A stretch of DNA of 64,000 nucleotides, from contig NZ_CP045245.1 in NCBI RefSeq assembly GCF_009720485.1, positions 3,968,001 to 4,032,000 of the forward strand. The letters run 5' to 3'. The notes under the pieces are model-generated. The model ran no database searches, had not been told where the DNA came from, and saw only the letters and a list, made by a program, of their open reading frames with translations. This stretch comes from Cellulomonas sp. JZ18. GTDB lineage: Bacteria; Actinomycetota; Actinomycetes; Actinomycetales; Cellulomonadaceae. The number at the start of each line of letters is the position of its first letter. Positions within the stretch are counted from its first letter, which is position 1. Positions 1 through 10,742 of this stretch are shown piece by piece. The position numbers and the translations under genes are program-made.

Positions 1-197
1 CGGCCGACGTCGAGGACGTGCTCGTCCGACCAGTCCTCCCGCGCGACCCCGGCGACCTGGGCCATCGCCTCGGTGTAGGCGGCCTCGCGCGGGTCGGTGG
101 TCGGGGTGGCCTCGTCGGGCTCGTCCTGGCCGGAGCACCCGGCGAGGAGGCCGGCGAGCGTGCAGGCGGCCACGATCAGCGGTGCGGTGCGTCTCAT
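1..197 (-). CDS. Secreted lipoprotein, C-terminus outside window
   Basis: Reading from 197 down to the window edge gives a typical lipoprotein start: MRRTAPLIVAACTLAGLLAG followed by the lipobox cysteine (LLAGC), then an acidic, Thr/Pro-rich stretch. A GGGGGAG ribosome site lies just upstream of the ATG. Only about 65 residues are present and no folded domain can be recognised. It is probably exported, lipidated on Cys21 and anchored to the outer face of the membrane. Function unknown. Confidence 0.7.
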   Translation of the reverse strand, partial: MRRTAPLIVAACTLAGLLAGCSGQDEPDEATPTTDPREAAYTEAMAQVAGVAREDWSDEHVLDVG

Positions 198-435
198 GCT
201 CCCCCGTTCGGTAAGCGCAGTCCACGCCTTGAGGGGCGGCGGGTCCGGTCCCGCTTCCGTGGTGCCCGGGTCCCTCCGCCGGGCGCAGCCGCGAGCCCGG
301 GGCGCGTGCGGGGGCACGCGTCGGGCCCACGGTAGTCCCGGTGGCCCGCGGCGTGGCGCGGCGTGCCGGCGCAGCCGGGGACGGGCGCAGCCGGGGACGG
401 GCGACGACGTGCGCCGCTCTGCCATGCTCCGGCCC

Positions 436-933
436 ATGGGATGGGGCGCGACGCTGCTGCCGCTGTCGGACTTCGCGCAGGACTGGGAGTGGCTGGCGGG
501 GTGCGCCGTCGACCCGCTGCCGGACGCACCGCCGACGCCCCGGCCGGCCGTCCGCGCCGTGGACGTCCTGCACCTGCTGCGGGCGGCGGGGCTGTCCGGG
601 TGGACCTCACCCCGGATCGACGACGAGCTCGACGTGCTCCTGCGCGACGACGCCGCCACCTCCGCGTACGCCGCCACGACGCTGACCGACGTCCTCCTGC
701 ACCCCCGCTCCGAGCCGGACGCCCCCCTGCCGGAGCGCATCGACCGGGACACGCCCGTGGTCGCCCTCGGCCTCACCCGGCCGCACCCGCACGCGGCGCT
801 GCGGGCGGCGCAGGCCCTCGTCCCGGTGTGGGGCCCGACCGTCGCCATGGAGCACTCGGGGTGCCGGTCGCTCGTGGTCGACGGCGTCGTCGCGGACCTC
901 GACGCCGCCGTCGCCCGCTGGTTCCACCCCTGA
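436..933 (+). CDS. Hypothetical protein, about 165 aa
   Basis: An open frame with strong GC3 codon bias ends in TGA at 931-933. I choose ATG 436 because a CATGCT box (423-428) sits 7 nt upstream, the spacing seen at other [16 protein letters not shown] here; ATG 424 is the alternative. The product is soluble, starts MGWGATLLPLSDFAQDW, and has no signal peptide or membrane segment. It contains short alpha/beta-looking segments but no motif I recognise. It stands alone between a divergent lipoprotein and the xylanase gene. Function unknown. Confidence 0.5.
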   Translation: MGWGATLLPLSDFAQDWEWLAGCAVDPLPDAPPTPRPAVRAVDVLHLLRAAGLSGWTSPRIDDELDVLLRDDAATSAYAATTLTDVLLHPRSEPDAPLPERIDRDTPVVALGLTRPHPHAALRAAQALVPVWGPTVAMEHSGCRSLVVDGVVADLDAAVARWFHP

Positions 934-978
934 CGTCCGCGGGCGCGGCGACCCTTTCGGGGCCGCACCCGAAAGTGA

Positions 979-2496
<1,518 letters not shown>

Positions 2497-2547
2497 CGTG
2501 ACCCTCCGCCGCAGCTGACCGCTCGGCACGACCGGCTCCGGCCCAGG

Positions 2548-2590
2548 ACGACGACGGCGCCCCACACCACCGGTGGGGCGCCGTCGTCGT
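2548..2590. terminator. Bidirectional intrinsic terminator hairpin
   Basis: Two perfect 18-nt arms (2548-2565 and 2573-2590) are separated by a 7-nt loop. They lie between the converging xylanase and Nif3-like genes, 52 nt after the xylanase stop. There is no long U tract, as is usual in actinobacteria. Confidence 0.85.
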
Positions 2591-2638
2591 GCGTGCGCGC
2601 GGTGCCGGGGCGGGCGTGGCGCCGCCGCCGCTGGACGA

Positions 2639-3445
2639 CTACCGCGCGACCACCCGGAACGGATCGGCCGTGGGCACGAGCTCCACGGGCACCTCCGGGA
2701 CCAGGTCGGCCAGCCACCGGGCGGCCTCCGCCATGCCCTCCTGCTCGGACGGCACGTGCCCGACGACGACGAGGCCCGCGCACAGACCCGCGCTCACGGC
2801 GTCCGCCGCGTACTCGCCCGTCTCCCACTCGTGGCCCTCGCCGATGACGAGGACGTCGACGTCGGGCCGCGCGAGGAGGCGCCGGTTCGGCCCGAAGCCG
2901 TGGAACCCCGGCTGCAGGCCGACGGTGCGCACGGGCGCGTCGGGGTCGCCGACGTAGCGCAGCGCCCGGGCGCCCAGGGCCTGCGCGACGTGCGCGGCGA
3001 GGGCGCCGAGCGTCGTGGGCGGCAGGTCGTAGACGCCCTCGACGTCGGGGCGCTCGGCGTCGAGCCAGCCGAGCGCGCGGGCGACGCCGGTGAGCACCCC
3101 GTCCGGCCGGCGGTCGTGCCAGACGTCGTGCAGGTGGAGGACGACGAGCCCGTGCTCGGCGACGAAGGCCGACTTCGCCGCGTACACCGGGTCGGCCTCG
3201 GCGGCGAGCTCCGCGTCGGCCGCCCCGTGGTGGTCGAAGTAGAGCGGCTCGTGCGTGACGACGAGGTCGAGCCCGCGCTCCACGGCGTCCCGCAGGACGT
3301 CGAACGTCGCCATCATCGTGACGGCGACCCCCCGGACCGGGGCGTCCGGGTCGCCGGCGAGGAACTCGTCGACCGTCCTCTCGCGCCACGGCACCCCGAC
3401 GTGCGCACCGATCCGCTCCACCACCTGCCGCGCCGTGACCGTCAC
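2639..3445 (-). CDS. Nif3-like dinuclear metal-centre protein
   Basis: A 268-aa member of the Nif3/YbgI (GTP cyclohydrolase I type 2 homolog) family, which forms toroidal hexamers with a two-metal site; the physiological reaction is not settled. The metal-binding signature VVTHEPLYFDHHG lies near residues 60-73, and a second ligand region GEGHEWET near 200. The start is GTG 3445: a TAGGGT box ends 7 nt upstream, indicating a leaderless transcript. It is divergent from the pseudouridine synthase, with 60 nt between start codons. The frame remains open far upstream but that part is antisense to the neighbour. Confidence 0.85.
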   Translation of the reverse strand: MTVTARQVVERIGAHVGVPWRERTVDEFLAGDPDAPVRGVAVTMMATFDVLRDAVERGLDLVVTHEPLYFDHHGAADAELAAEADPVYAAKSAFVAEHGLVVLHLHDVWHDRRPDGVLTGVARALGWLDAERPDVEGVYDLPPTTLGALAAHVAQALGARALRYVGDPDAPVRTVGLQPGFHGFGPNRRLLARPDVDVLVIGEGHEWETGEYAADAVSAGLCAGLVVVGHVPSEQEGMAEAARWLADLVPEVPVELVPTADPFRVVAR

Positions 3446-3452
3446 GGCCGCC

Positions 3453-3458
3453 ACCCTA
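3453..3458 (-). promoter_or_regulatory. -10 box (TAGGGT) of leaderless Nif3-like gene
   Basis: TAGGGT reads on the minus strand with 7 nt to GTG 3445. This is the TANNNT-to-start spacing of leaderless actinobacterial mRNAs. No ribosome site is visible. Confidence 0.55.
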
Positions 3459-3493
3459 GCGATGTCCCCGCCGCGGGCCGCGGGACCGCCTCG

Positions 3494-3499
3494 TACCCT
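3494..3499 (+). promoter_or_regulatory. -10 box (TACCCT) of leaderless pseudouridine synthase gene
   Basis: TACCCT is followed by 6 nt and then GTG 3506, leaving no room for a 5' leader. It forms a divergent pair with the TAGGGT box of the Nif3-like gene 35 nt away. Confidence 0.55.
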
Positions 3500-3505
3500 C
3501 GACAC

Positions 3506-4465
3506 GTGCCCCGCTCCCCGCTCCCGGCACGCCACGGCCTCGCCGCGGCCCACCTGTGCACCCCGCCCCGCGTCCGCACCGCCGCCGACCCGTGGCCGAC
3601 GATGGGGGCCTGGCTGCGCCACCGGCTGCCCGAGCACGTCGACGTGGCGGCGCTGCTCACGCAGGGTCGGTTCGTCGACGAGGACGGGCGCCCCGTGCGC
3701 GACGACGAGCCGTACGTGCCCGCGCGGCACGTGTGGTTCCACCGGGACCTGCGCGACGAGCCCGCCGTGCCGGGCGCGATCCACGTGGTGCACCGGGACG
3801 AGCGCCTCGTCGTGGTCGACAAGCCACCGTTCCTCTCGACGATCCCGCGCGGCCGGCACGTGCTGCAGAGCGTCGTCGTCCGGCTGCGCGCCGAGCTGGA
3901 CCTGCCGGAGCTCTCGCCGCTGCACCGGCTCGACCGCGTGACGTCCGGGCTGCTGCTGCTCGCGACCGAGCGGCGGTGGCGGGGCGCGTACCAGACGGGC
4001 TTCGAGCGCCGCACGGTCGACAAGACCTACCGCGCGCTCGCCCCGCTCCGGCCGGACCTCACGCTGCCGACGGTCGTGCGCGACCACGTCCGCAAGGACC
4101 GCGGCACGCCCCGCGCCGAGGTCGTGCCCGGCGCCCCCGTCAACGCCGAGACGCACGTCGAGCTCGAGCGCGAGGCCGACGGCCACGGGGTGTACCGGCT
4201 GACGCCGCGCACCGGCCGCACGCACCAGCTCCGGGTGCACCTGGCGCACCTGGGGATCCCGATCGTGGGCGACCCGCTGTACCCGGTCGTGCGCGAGGTC
4301 GCCGTGGACGACTTCCGGGAGCCGCTGCAGCTCCTCGCCGCCGAGGTGGCGTTCACGGACCCGGTCGACGGCCGGCGGCGGGAGTTCCGCAGCGTGCGGA
4401 GCCTGCCGCTGGACGGGGCGGACGGCGCCGTGCAGCGTCCGGACGACGACGCCGACCACGCCTGA
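3506..4465 (+). CDS. RluA-family RNA pseudouridine synthase
   Basis: Isomerises specific uridines in rRNA or tRNA to pseudouridine. The 319-aa product carries the RluA signature HRLDRVTSG (about residues 139-147) with the catalytic Asp. The preceding VVDKPPFLSTIP motif and the later RTGRTHQLRVHLAHLG motif are also typical of the family. An N-terminal segment of about 90 residues precedes the catalytic domain, and no S4 domain is evident. GTG 3506 is chosen from the TACCCT box 6 nt upstream. The exact target uridine cannot be read from sequence. Confidence 0.9.
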   Translation: MPRSPLPARHGLAAAHLCTPPRVRTAADPWPTMGAWLRHRLPEHVDVAALLTQGRFVDEDGRPVRDDEPYVPARHVWFHRDLRDEPAVPGAIHVVHRDERLVVVDKPPFLSTIPRGRHVLQSVVVRLRAELDLPELSPLHRLDRVTSGLLLLATERRWRGAYQTGFERRTVDKTYRALAPLRPDLTLPTVVRDHVRKDRGTPRAEVVPGAPVNAETHVELEREADGHGVYRLTPRTGRTHQLRVHLAHLGIPIVGDPLYPVVREVAVDDFREPLQLLAAEVAFTDPVDGRRREFRSVRSLPLDGADGAVQRPDDDADHA

Positions 4466-4466
4466 G

Positions 4467-4502
4467 GGCGTCCCGGGGCGGCGTGCACCACCCCGGGACG
4501 CC
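4467..4502. terminator. Intrinsic terminator hairpin
   Basis: Perfect 12-nt arms (4467-4478 and 4491-4502) flank a 12-nt loop, directly after the pseudouridine synthase stop. They also follow the 3' end of the converging second xylanase, so the hairpin probably serves both. Confidence 0.75.
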
Positions 4503-4513
4503 TCTCGTCCGGG

Positions 4514-6615
4514 TCACGAGACGACGCAGGCGCTGTCCTCGTCCGGCGGGACCACGACGTCCACGGAGCCGCCCCCCGGCCGGAAGGTGACGCACCGCTC
4601 CTGCTCCACCGTCCCCGCCGAGTCGACGCTGCGGTAGCGCAGCGTCTGCCGGTCGGACCGCTTGAGCCGGAACGGCCCCTCGTAGGTCGTCCACTCCCCC
4701 GCGCCGACGCGGTACTCGGTGCGCGCGAGCGTCGCGGGTGCGGTCGCCCGGCCGTCCAGGGTGACGGTGACCCAGTTGTTCCCGCGGTACGCCAGCGTCG
4801 TCGCCGGCGGCTCCGGCTCCGCGACGCCCTCCGGCCAGCGCACGAGCAGCTCGTCGCCCGTGCCGGTGACCTTCTCGACCGTGATCGTGTTGACGGAGAA
4901 GGCGTTGCCCCCGCCGCCACCGCGGATGCCGATGTTGCCGACGAGCCCGTCGGCCGGCTGCGACCCGTCCATCGTGATCTCGCTGACCAGGTCGTAGCTG
5001 CCCATGTTGACCATGCCGCTGTTGAAGTACGCGGGCAGCTGCGTCGCGACCTGGTCCGCGGCGTACGGGTGGGCGTTGACCAGGGCGCCGTCGGCGTTCG
5101 TGTAGCCGCCGTTGCTGTTGTCCCTGAGCCAGCGGACCCGGATCGAGGTCGTCCCCTTGGCTGTGTAGTTCACGGTGAGGCGGTAGGTCGCACCCGGCTC
5201 GGGCCGGAAGGCGACCTCGCCGTCGTCGGTCGTGGACCACGGCCACGCCGTGGCGTCGTCGCCCAGGACGATGTTGGCCCCGCTCCAGGAGTCGCCGGCC
5301 GAGGTGTCGTAGACGTGGACGCCGGGGACCGGGGGCAGCTCCTCGCCGCCGGAGGTGTCGATCCACTCGTGGGTGGCGAGGAACTCGTCCGGGTACAGGA
5401 TGCCGAGCAGCGCCAGCTTCGCCCGGCCGTCGTAGTCGTACGGCATGGCGAACTCACCGCCCTTCCAGCCGGTGCGGACGTCGCGCACGCCCGCGAGCTT
5501 CACGGCGGTGACGACCTTCGGGTTGCCGGTCGTGTTGGCCGGGCCGGCCGCGTGGTCGCGGTAGACGCGGAACAGCTCGGCGTACTTCACGCCCTGGTTG
5601 TTCTCGTTCTCGGGCGTGAGCTCGCCGGGCGGCAGGGCGATGTCCATCTCCGTGACGTTGACCTCGACGCCGGGGAGGGTCGCGAAGAGCTTGATGTTCT
5701 GCTCGACGGCCTCGACGTCCGTGGCCAGGTTGTAGTGCCCCTGCATGCCGATGACCTCGATGAGCGGCCTGCCGTCCGGGCGGACGCCGGCGTACCGCTC
5801 GTTGATGTCCTCGACCATCGCGTGGACGACGCGCGCCTTCGTCGGGGAGTCCAGGCCGAAGTCGTTGTACGTGAGCTTGACGTCCCACCCGTTCGCGTCG
5901 ACCACCTCGGCCGCCTTGAGGAAGGCGAGCTCGACCCACTCCGCGCCGAGCGCCTGGTACCAGCCCTCGCCCTTCGCCAGGGACGCGCGCCAGTCCGCCG
6001 GGTCGGCGGTGCCGACGGCCTCGTTCACGACGTCGATCGCCACGAGGCGGTCGCCGAAGTGGCCCAGGACGGCCTCGATGTGGGCGTTCAGGTTCTCGAG
6101 CGCGACGGCGCGGTCGAAGGTGCCGGGCTGGCCGAACCGCGCCGGGGGCGCGTCCCACATCCACGTGGGCGTCTGCGAGTGCCACGCGAGGGTGTGGCCG
6201 TAGCGCAGGAGGTCGGGGTTGCGGGCCTCGTACCGCGCGAAGGCCGCCTCGGCCGCGTCGAAGGTGAAGACGCCCTTCTCCCGCTGCGTGCTCTCGGGCT
6301 TCATCTCGTTGCCCGGCGTGTAGGACGCGTAGTTGTACGTCAGGCCCTCGATCTCGCCGGCACCGAAGACGCCGAACGAGAAGTGGTCCGCGTAGACGTC
6401 CTTCATCGGCGGGTAGTGCTCGAAGGTCTGGCCGCTGGGGGGCAGCGCCGGCTCGGCGGCGGCGACCGCCTGCTGGCCGGCACCCACCGCGGCGAGCGCC
6501 GTCATCCCCGCGAGGACGGAGGCGAGCACCGACCGTCGCCGGCGCCCTCCGCTGCGGGGCTGTGCGCGGAGCCGGCCCGTCCCGTGGCTGTGGTCTCTCG
6601 TCGCCGATCCGACAT
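4514..6615 (-). CDS. Secreted multidomain GH10 xylanase (frame break in signal peptide)
   Basis: A large GH10 enzyme, about 700 aa when reconstructed. ATG 6615 has an almost perfect GGAGGTG ribosome site, but the frame is broken at a G4 run (6556-6559). Adding one base joins MSDRRRETTATGRAGSAHSP to the arginine-rich n-region and hydrophobic core. As presented, the body frame is open only from ATG 6691. GH10 spans about residues 60-440 with acid/base Glu199 in DVVNEAV and nucleophile Glu323 in NVTEMDIAL. Behind it lie a beta-sandwich with carbohydrate-binding character (about 465-600), then an Ig/OmpL47-like module and an acidic tail. There is no CBM2. It is divergent from the AA10 gene across a palindrome-rich region, which suggests joint induction. 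Confidence 0.85.
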
Positions 6616-6659
6616 GGCACCTCCGGTGACGTCCCCGGGCACCCTTGCACGGGGAGGGA

Positions 6660-6697
6660 GTGGCAAATTTGCCGTCGTTGCACGGCGGCATTGCCAC
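6660..6697. promoter_or_regulatory. Palindromic operator candidate between xylanase and AA10 genes
   Basis: A perfect 12-bp palindrome GGCAAATTTGCC (6662-6673) is nested in a wider inverted repeat: GTGGCAA at 6660-6666 pairs with TTGCCAC at 6691-6697. It lies 45-82 nt upstream of the xylanase start in the 274-nt divergent promoter region. The AT-rich core stands out from the surrounding GC-rich DNA. It is probably an operator for a carbohydrate-responsive repressor; the protein is unknown. Confidence 0.5.
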
Positions 6698-6889
6698 GAT
6701 CGCGGGGGTCGGGGCGGTGTCAAGCAGCTCCCCGCGGCACCGTCGGTACCGGCGCGGCCACGCAGCCGCGCCGACCGGGGCTCGGCGCGTGTCGACGACC
6801 TCAACCGTTTCGGACCGTTGCCGTCGCCCCGGCGCAGCCGAAGGGTTCTCCCCGTACATCTCCACCGACCAGGTCCCGGAGGGGCACCC

Positions 6890-7963
6890 ATGTCACGGAT
6901 CTCACCACTGCGCCGTCGCCTGACGGCCGCGGCCGGCGCCCTCGCGCTCGGCGGCGCGATGCTCGCGGGCGCCGTCGTCACCGCCGCACCGGCGGCGGCG
7001 CACGGCGCGGTCTCCGACCCGCCCTCGCGCATCTACGGCTGCTACGACCGCTGGAGCGCCGCGTGGACCGACCCGGCCATGCAGACGCAGGACCCGATGT
7101 GCTGGAACGCCTGGCAGAGCAACCCCAACGCCATGTGGAACTGGAACGGCATGTTCCAGGAGAACGTCGGCGGCCGGCACGAGCAGGCGCTCCCGAACGG
7201 CAAGCTCTGTTCCGCGAACAACCCGACCTACGCGGCCGCGGACGTCCCCGGCGCCTGGCGCGCGACCCCCCGGTCGCACAACTTCCGCCTCACCGTGCAC
7301 GACCCGTCGAACCACGGCGCGGACTACCTGCGGATCTACGTCACCAAGCCGGGCTACGACGCCCGCACCAAGGCGCTCGCGTGGTCCGACCTCGAGCTGA
7401 TCAAGACGACGGGCAGCTACCCCACCTCGAGCCCGTACGTCACCGACGTCAGCGTCCCGAGCGACCGCCGCGGGCACCACGTCGTCTTCACCATCTGGCA
7501 GGCCAGCCACCTCGACCAGCCGTACTACCAGTGCAGCGACGTCGACTTCGGCGGTGGCGGCACCCCGTCGCCCAACCCGACGACGCCGGCCCCGAACCCG
7601 ACCACCCCGGCGCCGAACCCCACGACGCCGGCCCCGAACCCGACCACCCCCGCGCCGAACCCGACCACGCCGAACCCGACGACGCCGGCCGGCGCCTGCA
7701 CCGCGACGGTCTCGGTCGCGAGCTCGTGGCAGGGCGGCTACCAGGCGACGGTGACGGTCAGGGCCGGGTCCAGCGCGATCAACGGGTGGAAGGCGACCAT
7801 CAACGGCGCGACGATCACCCAGGCGTGGAACGGCACGGCCTCGGGCAACACCATCAGCTCGTCGTCGTGGAACGGGAAGCTGGCCGCGGGGGCGACGACC
7901 TCCGCCGGCTTCCTCGGCAGCGGCAGCGCGAGCAACCTGAGCGCCACCTGCACGGCGTCCTGA
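6890..7963 (+). CDS. AA10 lytic polysaccharide monooxygenase with C-terminal CBM2
   Basis: A copper-dependent oxidase that cleaves crystalline cellulose or chitin, secreted. The 357-aa product has a signal peptide (about 1-37) ending just before His38 (AAA/HGAV), which becomes the N-terminal histidine of the copper brace. The second brace His lies in RSHNFRLT. The AA10 domain runs to about residue 225 (YYQCSDVDF end motif). A PNPTTPA repeat linker and a CBM2 (about 268-357) with all three expected Trp positions follow. A GGAGGGG ribosome site precedes ATG 6890, and a 17-bp terminator hairpin follows. It is divergent from a GH10 xylanase, fitting joint biomass attack. Substrate choice is not decidable from sequence. 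Confidence 0.95.
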   Translation: MSRISPLRRRLTAAAGALALGGAMLAGAVVTAAPAAAHGAVSDPPSRIYGCYDRWSAAWTDPAMQTQDPMCWNAWQSNPNAMWNWNGMFQENVGGRHEQALPNGKLCSANNPTYAAADVPGAWRATPRSHNFRLTVHDPSNHGADYLRIYVTKPGYDARTKALAWSDLELIKTTGSYPTSSPYVTDVSVPSDRRGHHVVFTIWQASHLDQPYYQCSDVDFGGGGTPSPNPTTPAPNPTTPAPNPTTPAPNPTTPAPNPTTPNPTTPAGACTATVSVASSWQGGYQATVTVRAGSSAINGWKATINGATITQAWNGTASGNTISSSSWNGKLAAGATTSAGFLGSGSASNLSATCTAS

Positions 7964-7978
7964 CCGCCGGCTGACGGC

Positions 7979-8016
7979 ACGAGGGCCGCACGTCCACGAG
8001 GACGTGCGGCCCTCGT
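7979..8016. terminator. Intrinsic terminator hairpin
   Basis: Perfect 17-nt arms (7979-7995 and 8000-8016) flank a tetraloop, 15 nt after the AA10 stop codon. Very stable. Confidence 0.9.
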
Positions 8017-8086
8017 CACGCGCTCAGCGGCCCTGTCCGCGCACGGTCCCGAGGGTGACGTCCTCTGCGCGGCTCCGGCTCGCGCG

Positions 8087-8778
8087 TCACGTCGTCAGGT
8101 CCAGGACCGGGATGCCGGGGAAGGCATCGACGATCGGCTGGATGTCCGCGCGCGCGGCCTCGAGCGTCTCGAACCTGCTCGGCGAGATCCGCCCCGCGTA
8201 CAGCTGCTCGTAGCCGTCCGCGTTGTACACGTGCCAGTTGTACGTGACCGGGAGCCGGCACAGCCGAACCTCTTCGAGGAACGCGGCACGCTGCTCGGGG
8301 GTCTCGTCGACCGCGTGGTAGTCCTCGACGTCGTCGGGCGTGCCCCCGCACGGTCCGACGGCGTTGAGCAGGACGAACGGCAGCTGGGAGCCGAGGAGCT
8401 GGAAGTGCAGCTGCATGCGAGGGTCGGGCTCCGTCGCACTCGTGGGCGCAGGCGGCGCCGCGGGACCGAACAGCGCGCGGATGTCCGCCTCCATGACCGC
8501 CGGGAGTGGCTGGCCGGGGACGCCGACCACCCCGCTGCCGTCGCCGTTGGGTGAGACGTAGACGTGGACGCCACTCGTGCGGGCTGCCGCGACGTCCTCG
8601 GCACGGATCACCGCGTTGACCTCCGTGGCCGGGCCCGTCTGAGCTCCGCCTGCCTGCTCGGTGGTGGCCGCGCCCGGTGCCGCAGACTCCTCGGGACCGA
8701 GATCCGCCGCGGTGGGTGCGCAGCCCACGAGCACGAGAGCGAGGAAGGCGGTGTGGATCAGGGGGAGGGTCGTCTCAC
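8087..8778 (-). CDS. Putative lipoprotein, unknown function (frame break at start)
   Basis: The body frame is open from 8869, but the plausible start is GTG 8778. With one extra G in the G5 run at 8761-8765 this gives MRRPSPLIHTAFLALVLVGC, an ideal lipoprotein signal with its lipobox Cys. The roughly 210-residue exported domain contains the segment GVHVYVSPNGDGSG and a conserved-looking C-terminal half (NWHVYNADGYEQLYAGR). No family recognised. It lies downstream of, and in the same direction as, a second lipoprotein gene. Confidence 0.6.
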
Positions 8779-8930
8779 GAGTCGTCCTATCGGCAACACC
8801 GAGCTCGACCTGACCGGTGGTGTCCCACCGGGGCCGCCGATCGCCCGGTGAGGTCAGGCGTCGGGGCACTCGCAGGCGACGCCGGTGCCCCAGCTTGGCT
8901 CGCCTCCGCCGAGGCGGCCGCCGCGCGCCC

Positions 8931-9902
8931 TCACTCCGGTGTCAGCACCGCCACCGCCCCCGACAGCAGACCGGTGCTCAGGCACTCCCGCACACGCTGC
9001 ATGTCCTGGGAGACGGCGTCCTGCCGCAGCGAGAACGTCAGTCGGGGGAACGGGGCGTCGAGCGCCGACACGGTCGCCGCGTCGACGGCGGCGTCCTGCG
9101 CGCACGCAGCAGCCCGCTCGGCGGGCTGCGCGTGCACCAGGTCGAAGGCGTAGACCGACCCCTCGGTGTAGTGCTCGAGCACGAGCCCGGCATCTCCTCG
9201 CCGGACCGGGCTGAGCCCGCGGGTGTCCCAGTACCTCGTGCTCAGGGCCAGGGTCACGACCTCCGTGGCGCCCGTCGCCTCGACGGCAGCGGCGTCGACG
9301 GCGTCGAGGTCGCCGCTGCTCGAGACGGCGGAGGCGGCGCTCCCGACGAACGGCGGCAACCACGCGTCGTCGAACGGCGTCACCTCCGTGCGCAGCTCCA
9401 CCCCGTCGGCGACCCCGCCGCCGGTCAGGACCCGGAGGTCCCGGAGCTTCGGGTAACCCAGCACGAGGTCGTCCGCGAGCCGGGACGCGTCGTGGACGTC
9501 CATCGCCGCCACGGCGGCGTCGACCGCACCGGCCACCTCGTCCCGGGTCCGCGCGTCCGGGACGACGAACACCACCGTCCACCCCATCGAGCAGTGGTAG
9601 CCCGTCGGGTCGGCGAAGGTGTTCGCGCCGCCGCTGTACGTCCCGCAGCCGTCACCGCGGCCCTGGCCCAGGACGGTGAACCGGTCCGGGAGGACGACCC
9701 GTTCGAGCGCGGCGTCCAGCCGCGTCGTGGCGAGGACGCGCGCCTCCTCGATCTCCGGGTCGTGCGGGTCGTACGACGGACCGGACGAGCAGGCGGAGAG
9801 GAGCGCACCGAGGGCGAGGAGGCTCGCCGGCCGACGACCAGAGGCGTGCCGGGACGTGCGGGAGGTCCGGGCAGGCCGTCGCGACTCGTCCGGATCGTCC
9901 AC
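8931..9902 (-). CDS. Putative lipoprotein, unknown function
   Basis: A 323-aa product starting at GTG 9902, chosen because a TACGGT box lies 6 nt upstream. It has an arginine-rich n-region and a lipobox LLSAC near residue 35. The exported part is alpha/beta with few motifs, and contains several Cys and the stretch GRGDGCGTYSGG. It is adjacent to another lipoprotein on the same strand, so both may belong to one surface function. No family recognised. Confidence 0.7.
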   Translation of the reverse strand: MDDPDESRRPARTSRTSRHASGRRPASLLALGALLSACSSGPSYDPHDPEIEEARVLATTRLDAALERVVLPDRFTVLGQGRGDGCGTYSGGANTFADPTGYHCSMGWTVVFVVPDARTRDEVAGAVDAAVAAMDVHDASRLADDLVLGYPKLRDLRVLTGGGVADGVELRTEVTPFDDAWLPPFVGSAASAVSSSGDLDAVDAAAVEATGATEVVTLALSTRYWDTRGLSPVRRGDAGLVLEHYTEGSVYAFDLVHAQPAERAAACAQDAAVDAATVSALDAPFPRLTFSLRQDAVSQDMQRVRECLSTGLLSGAVAVLTPE

Positions 9903-9908
9903 GGGGAC

Positions 9909-9914
9909 ACCGTA
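9909..9914 (-). promoter_or_regulatory. -10 box (TACGGT) of leaderless lipoprotein gene
   Basis: TACGGT on the minus strand, 6 nt before GTG 9902. Matches the leaderless pattern seen repeatedly in this window. Confidence 0.5.
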
Positions 9915-10156
9915 GGGGCCGCCGCCCGGACGGTGGCCGGGTTCGTCCCGGTGCTGCCGGCCCCGGCGACAGGGGGCGCACGCGCCGGAGCCGGCGGGCA
10001 GGAGGTCGCGCATCCGCCCCGCGAGACCCGCCCCGCGTTCTAGGGTGACGACCGCCCGGCCGACGGCACCTCGCGTCGGCGGCCGGCGCGACCCGCCTCC
10101 TCGTCCGGTCCTGCCCCCGGACGGGAGGTCTCCCACCCACGAGCTGGGGAGCACCG

Positions 10157-10720
10157 ATGACGCCGCGCACGAGCACGACCGGATCCTCCCGACGCGCGGC
10201 TGCCGTCGGGCTGGTCGCGGTGACCCTCACGGTCGGGGCGGCCGGGCTCTCCGACGCGCTCACGACCGACGACCGGCCGAGCGCCGGGGCTGCGGCGGGC
10301 GACGGCGCGGCCGGGACGGACGCCCCGGCGACGGCCGACACCCTCGCCGCCGCGGAGGAGTACACGCAGGAGCGAGCGGACGCGTTCTGGGGTGCGGACT
10401 ACGTCCTGGAGGACGCGTTCGCCCTCGCCGAGCTGTGGGACGTGGACGTCCTCGAGGCGAAGGCGCGGGCGGGGCAGATGCTGCTCGACGGGCAGCCCGT
10501 GCCGATCGCGCCCGGCTCGTCGCTCGACCTGACGGATCCCGAGACGGTCGCGCAGCTGGAGCTGGTGGCGTTCTGGGACGCGGGGTACACGAGCGACGAC
10601 GGCGCGGCACTCGCGGCGCTGTGGGACGTCGACGTCACCGAGGCCAAGGCCACCGCCGGGCGCATGCTCCGCGAGGGGCAGCCGCTCCCGATCGGCCCGA
10701 GCGGCACACCGGTCCCCTGA
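10157..10720 (+). CDS. Secreted protein with two internal repeats
   Basis: A 187-aa product with GGGGAG upstream of ATG 10157 and a signal peptide or N-terminal anchor (residues 10-35). Two repeats of about 45 residues (about 77-122 and 138-183) follow. Each runs from an AFW motif through LWDVDV, then EAKA and AG, and ends GQP-x-PI. The shared alternation of a helix, an LWDVD turn and a second helix suggests a small helical repeat exposed outside the cell. No enzyme motif is visible and the family is not recognised. Confidence 0.7.
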   Translation: MTPRTSTTGSSRRAAAVGLVAVTLTVGAAGLSDALTTDDRPSAGAAAGDGAAGTDAPATADTLAAAEEYTQERADAFWGADYVLEDAFALAELWDVDVLEAKARAGQMLLDGQPVPIAPGSSLDLTDPETVAQLELVAFWDAGYTSDDGAALAALWDVDVTEAKATAGRMLREGQPLPIGPSGTPVP

Positions 10721-10742
10721 CCTCCCGGGCGCACCCGACCGG

